Source of the DNA: Ktedonobacterales bacterium
GTDB taxonomy: Bacteria; Chloroflexota; Ktedonobacteria; Ktedonobacterales; JADMIN01
Assembly: GCA_025450405.1 (NCBI GenBank)
Contig: JANWHL010000104.1
Coordinates: 1-43,537, forward strand
Length of the DNA stretch: 43,537 nt
Direction of reading: 5' to 3'
Part shown: positions 42,318-43,537 of the stretch, in pieces
Layout of the letters: each line of letters begins with the position of its first letter
How positions within the stretch are numbered: the first letter of the stretch is position 1
Translations under genes and position numbers: made by a program
The notes under the pieces: model-generated
What the model was told of the DNA's origin: nothing
The model's database searches: none
The model's input: only the letters and a program-made list of their open reading frames with translations

Positions 42318-42364
42318 ACCTGTGTGGGTGCCGACGGGCACCGCGGTGAACAAGGGGCAGGGGT

Positions 42365-43468
42365 GTGGATCGTGAACTGATCAACGTGTACGACTACGAG
42401 CGCTCGGCGCGCGCGCGCGTAGATCCGAGCGCCTGGGACTACTTCATGAGTGGCGCCTGGGACGAGATCACGTTGCGGGCGAATCGGACGGCCTTTGATC
42501 GCATACGGCTCTGGCCACGCGTGCTGATGGACGCGAGCGCCAGCGATCGGGCGACGACCGTCCTCGGCACACCAATCGCAGCGCCCATTCTGGTCGCCCC
42601 TATGGCCTATCAGATGCTGGCGCACCCCGAGGGCGAGCTGGCCATGGCTCGGGGGGCCGGTGCCGCCGGTACGGCCCTGGTCGTAAGCACGTTGGCCACG
42701 ACCAGCCTTGAAGATGTCGCCGCTGCCGCCGCCGGACCGCTCTGGTTCCAGCTCTATATCTTCAAAGAGCGCCAGGTTTCCGCGGCGCTGGTTCGCCGCG
42801 CGGAGGTCGCGGGATATCGAGCGCTCGTCCTAACGGTGGACGCGCCGCGCATCGGGCGGCGTGAGCGCGACGAGCACAATCACTTTGTCCTCCCGCCGCA
42901 CCTCCTGATGCGGAACTTCGTTGACGTCGGTCTCGAACACATGGACGTGTCAGTCGCCGGATCGGGGCTGGCCGCGCACGCGACCGCCCGGTTCGACGAC
43001 GCGCTCACCTGGGAGGCGCTGGAGTGGCTCCGCGGTCTGACGCGGCTCCCCGTCATCGTGAAAGGCATTCTGGCCCCTGAAGATGCCGCCCTCGCGGTGG
43101 AGCATGGGGCGGCCGCCGTCATCGTCTCGAATCACGGCGGCCGCCAGCTAGATGGGGTGCCGGCGACGATCGAGGCGCTGCCAGCGGTCGTCCGCGCCGT
43201 CGCGGGACGCTGTGACGTCTATCTTGACGGCGGCATCCGGCGGGGCACCGACGTGGTAAAGGCACTGGCCCTTGGTGCGCGCGCCGTACTGGTCGGTCGT
43301 CCGGCTCTGTGGGGCCTGGCGGTTGCGGGCGATGAGGGCGTGCTCCAGGTGCTGAACCTGCTGCGCGCTGAGCTGGATATGGCCATGGCTCTCTGCGGCC
43401 GCCCAACGCTCGCAAGTCTCGACGCGGAGTTGCTTCAGGATCCAGCGACGGTGCCCGCGCACGCATGA
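42365..43468 (+). CDS. FMN-dependent alpha-hydroxy-acid oxidase/dehydrogenase
   Basis: A 367-residue TIM-barrel flavoenzyme of the lactate/glycolate oxidase family, from GTG 42365. VLMDASASDRATTVLGTPIA then ILVAPMAYQMLAHPEGELAM begins the FMN site; LWFQLYIFKERQ, VLTVDAPRIGRRERD and the catalytic His in VSNHGGRQLDGVPA follow, and YLDGGIRRGTDVVKALALGA and VLVGRPALWGLAV complete the phosphate site. The family oxidises L-2-hydroxyacids such as lactate, glycolate or mandelate; which is used here is not clear. It shares a direction with ppa, 47 bases apart, and with the next, truncated gene. Confidence 0.93.
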   Translation: MDRELINVYDYERSARARVDPSAWDYFMSGAWDEITLRANRTAFDRIRLWPRVLMDASASDRATTVLGTPIAAPILVAPMAYQMLAHPEGELAMARGAGAAGTALVVSTLATTSLEDVAAAAAGPLWFQLYIFKERQVSAALVRRAEVAGYRALVLTVDAPRIGRRERDEHNHFVLPPHLLMRNFVDVGLEHMDVSVAGSGLAAHATARFDDALTWEALEWLRGLTRLPVIVKGILAPEDAALAVEHGAAAVIVSNHGGRQLDGVPATIEALPAVVRAVAGRCDVYLDGGIRRGTDVVKALALGARAVLVGRPALWGLAVAGDEGVLQVLNLLRAELDMAMALCGRPTLASLDAELLQDPATVPAHA

Positions 43469-43478
43469 GGCGGTCGCC

Positions 43479-43537
43479 ATGGCGAAGTCCACAGGCAAAC
43501 CAGCGAACCCGATCGGGATCGCGCGCTGGCACGGCAC
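43479..43537 (+). CDS. start of an unidentified gene (3' end outside window)
   Basis: ATG 43479 with GAGGCGG upstream, ten bases after the oxidase stop, opens a frame MAKSTGKPANPIGIARWHG that runs off the window. Nineteen codons are too few to identify it. The ribosome site and spacing make a real gene in the same operon likely. Confidence 0.5.
   Translation, partial: MAKSTGKPANPIGIARWHG

Overview
The window is a G+C-rich bacterial chromosome segment packed mostly with single-copy core and metabolic genes. No phage, transposase, CRISPR array or plasmid genes are visible. Gene content (DUF4388 protein, KGG-repeat stress protein, HerA-type ATPase with a HAS-barrel-like companion, many small zinc-ribbon and membrane proteins, ClgR-like regulator next to clpP) and consistent sigma-70-type promoters (often TTGNCN-N17-TATACT or extended -10) suggest Chloroflexota, perhaps Thermomicrobia-like. 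That taxonomic call is an inference; no rRNA gene is present to settle it.

Layout. 1-7.3 kb: a truncated membrane alpha/beta hydrolase, a GPH/SLC45-like MFS transporter, argS, a membrane protein, a zinc-ribbon membrane protein and a pterin carbinolamine dehydratase. 7.5-12.05 kb: a four-gene surface-glycan operon (wecB, GT4 glycosyltransferase, polyprenyl-phosphate sugar transferase, nucleotide-sugar epimerase). 12.1-13.7 kb: an exported DMFA2-like protein, oppositely oriented and interrupted by a TGA. 14.4-19.5 kb: glycerophosphodiester phosphodiesterase, GT1 glycosyltransferase, an M16 peptidase homologue lacking its zinc motif, and a saccharopine dehydrogenase-like enzyme. 19.6-22 kb: tRNA-Ser, DUF4388 protein, moeA. 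22-24.5 kb: a membrane protein and a two-gene pair of unknown function. 24.7-26.3 kb: a ClgR-like regulator divergent from a DUF4177-like gene and clpP. 26.3-29.6 kb: an SDR protein, tRNA-Trp, a single-domain response regulator, plsX, and a KGG-repeat protein. 30.2-33.4 kb: a HAS-barrel-like protein, a HerA-like ATPase and a small membrane protein. 33.4-37.1 kb: lipoprotein, rpsT, LLM flavin oxidoreductase, DinB/ClbS-like protein, a 15-bp minisatellite and a flavin reductase. 37.2-43.5 kb: GH130 enzyme, MFS exporter, PIG-L deacetylase with an internal cyclic-nucleotide-binding-like domain, tRNA-Asp, ppa, an FMN-dependent alpha-hydroxyacid oxidase and the start of one more gene.

The strongest candidates for something not well described are: (1) the PIG-L/LmbE deacetylase split by an inserted CNBD-like domain (40275-41483); (2) the ClgR-like/ClpP divergent locus with a perfect 15-bp inverted repeat (24705-26257); (3) the two-protein HAS-barrel/HerA cassette without a recognisable NurA nuclease (30284-33401). 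Smaller oddities include a likely ATA initiator, a hairpin pair that could act as a switch in an mRNA leader, and a 15-bp tandem array between two divergent genes.
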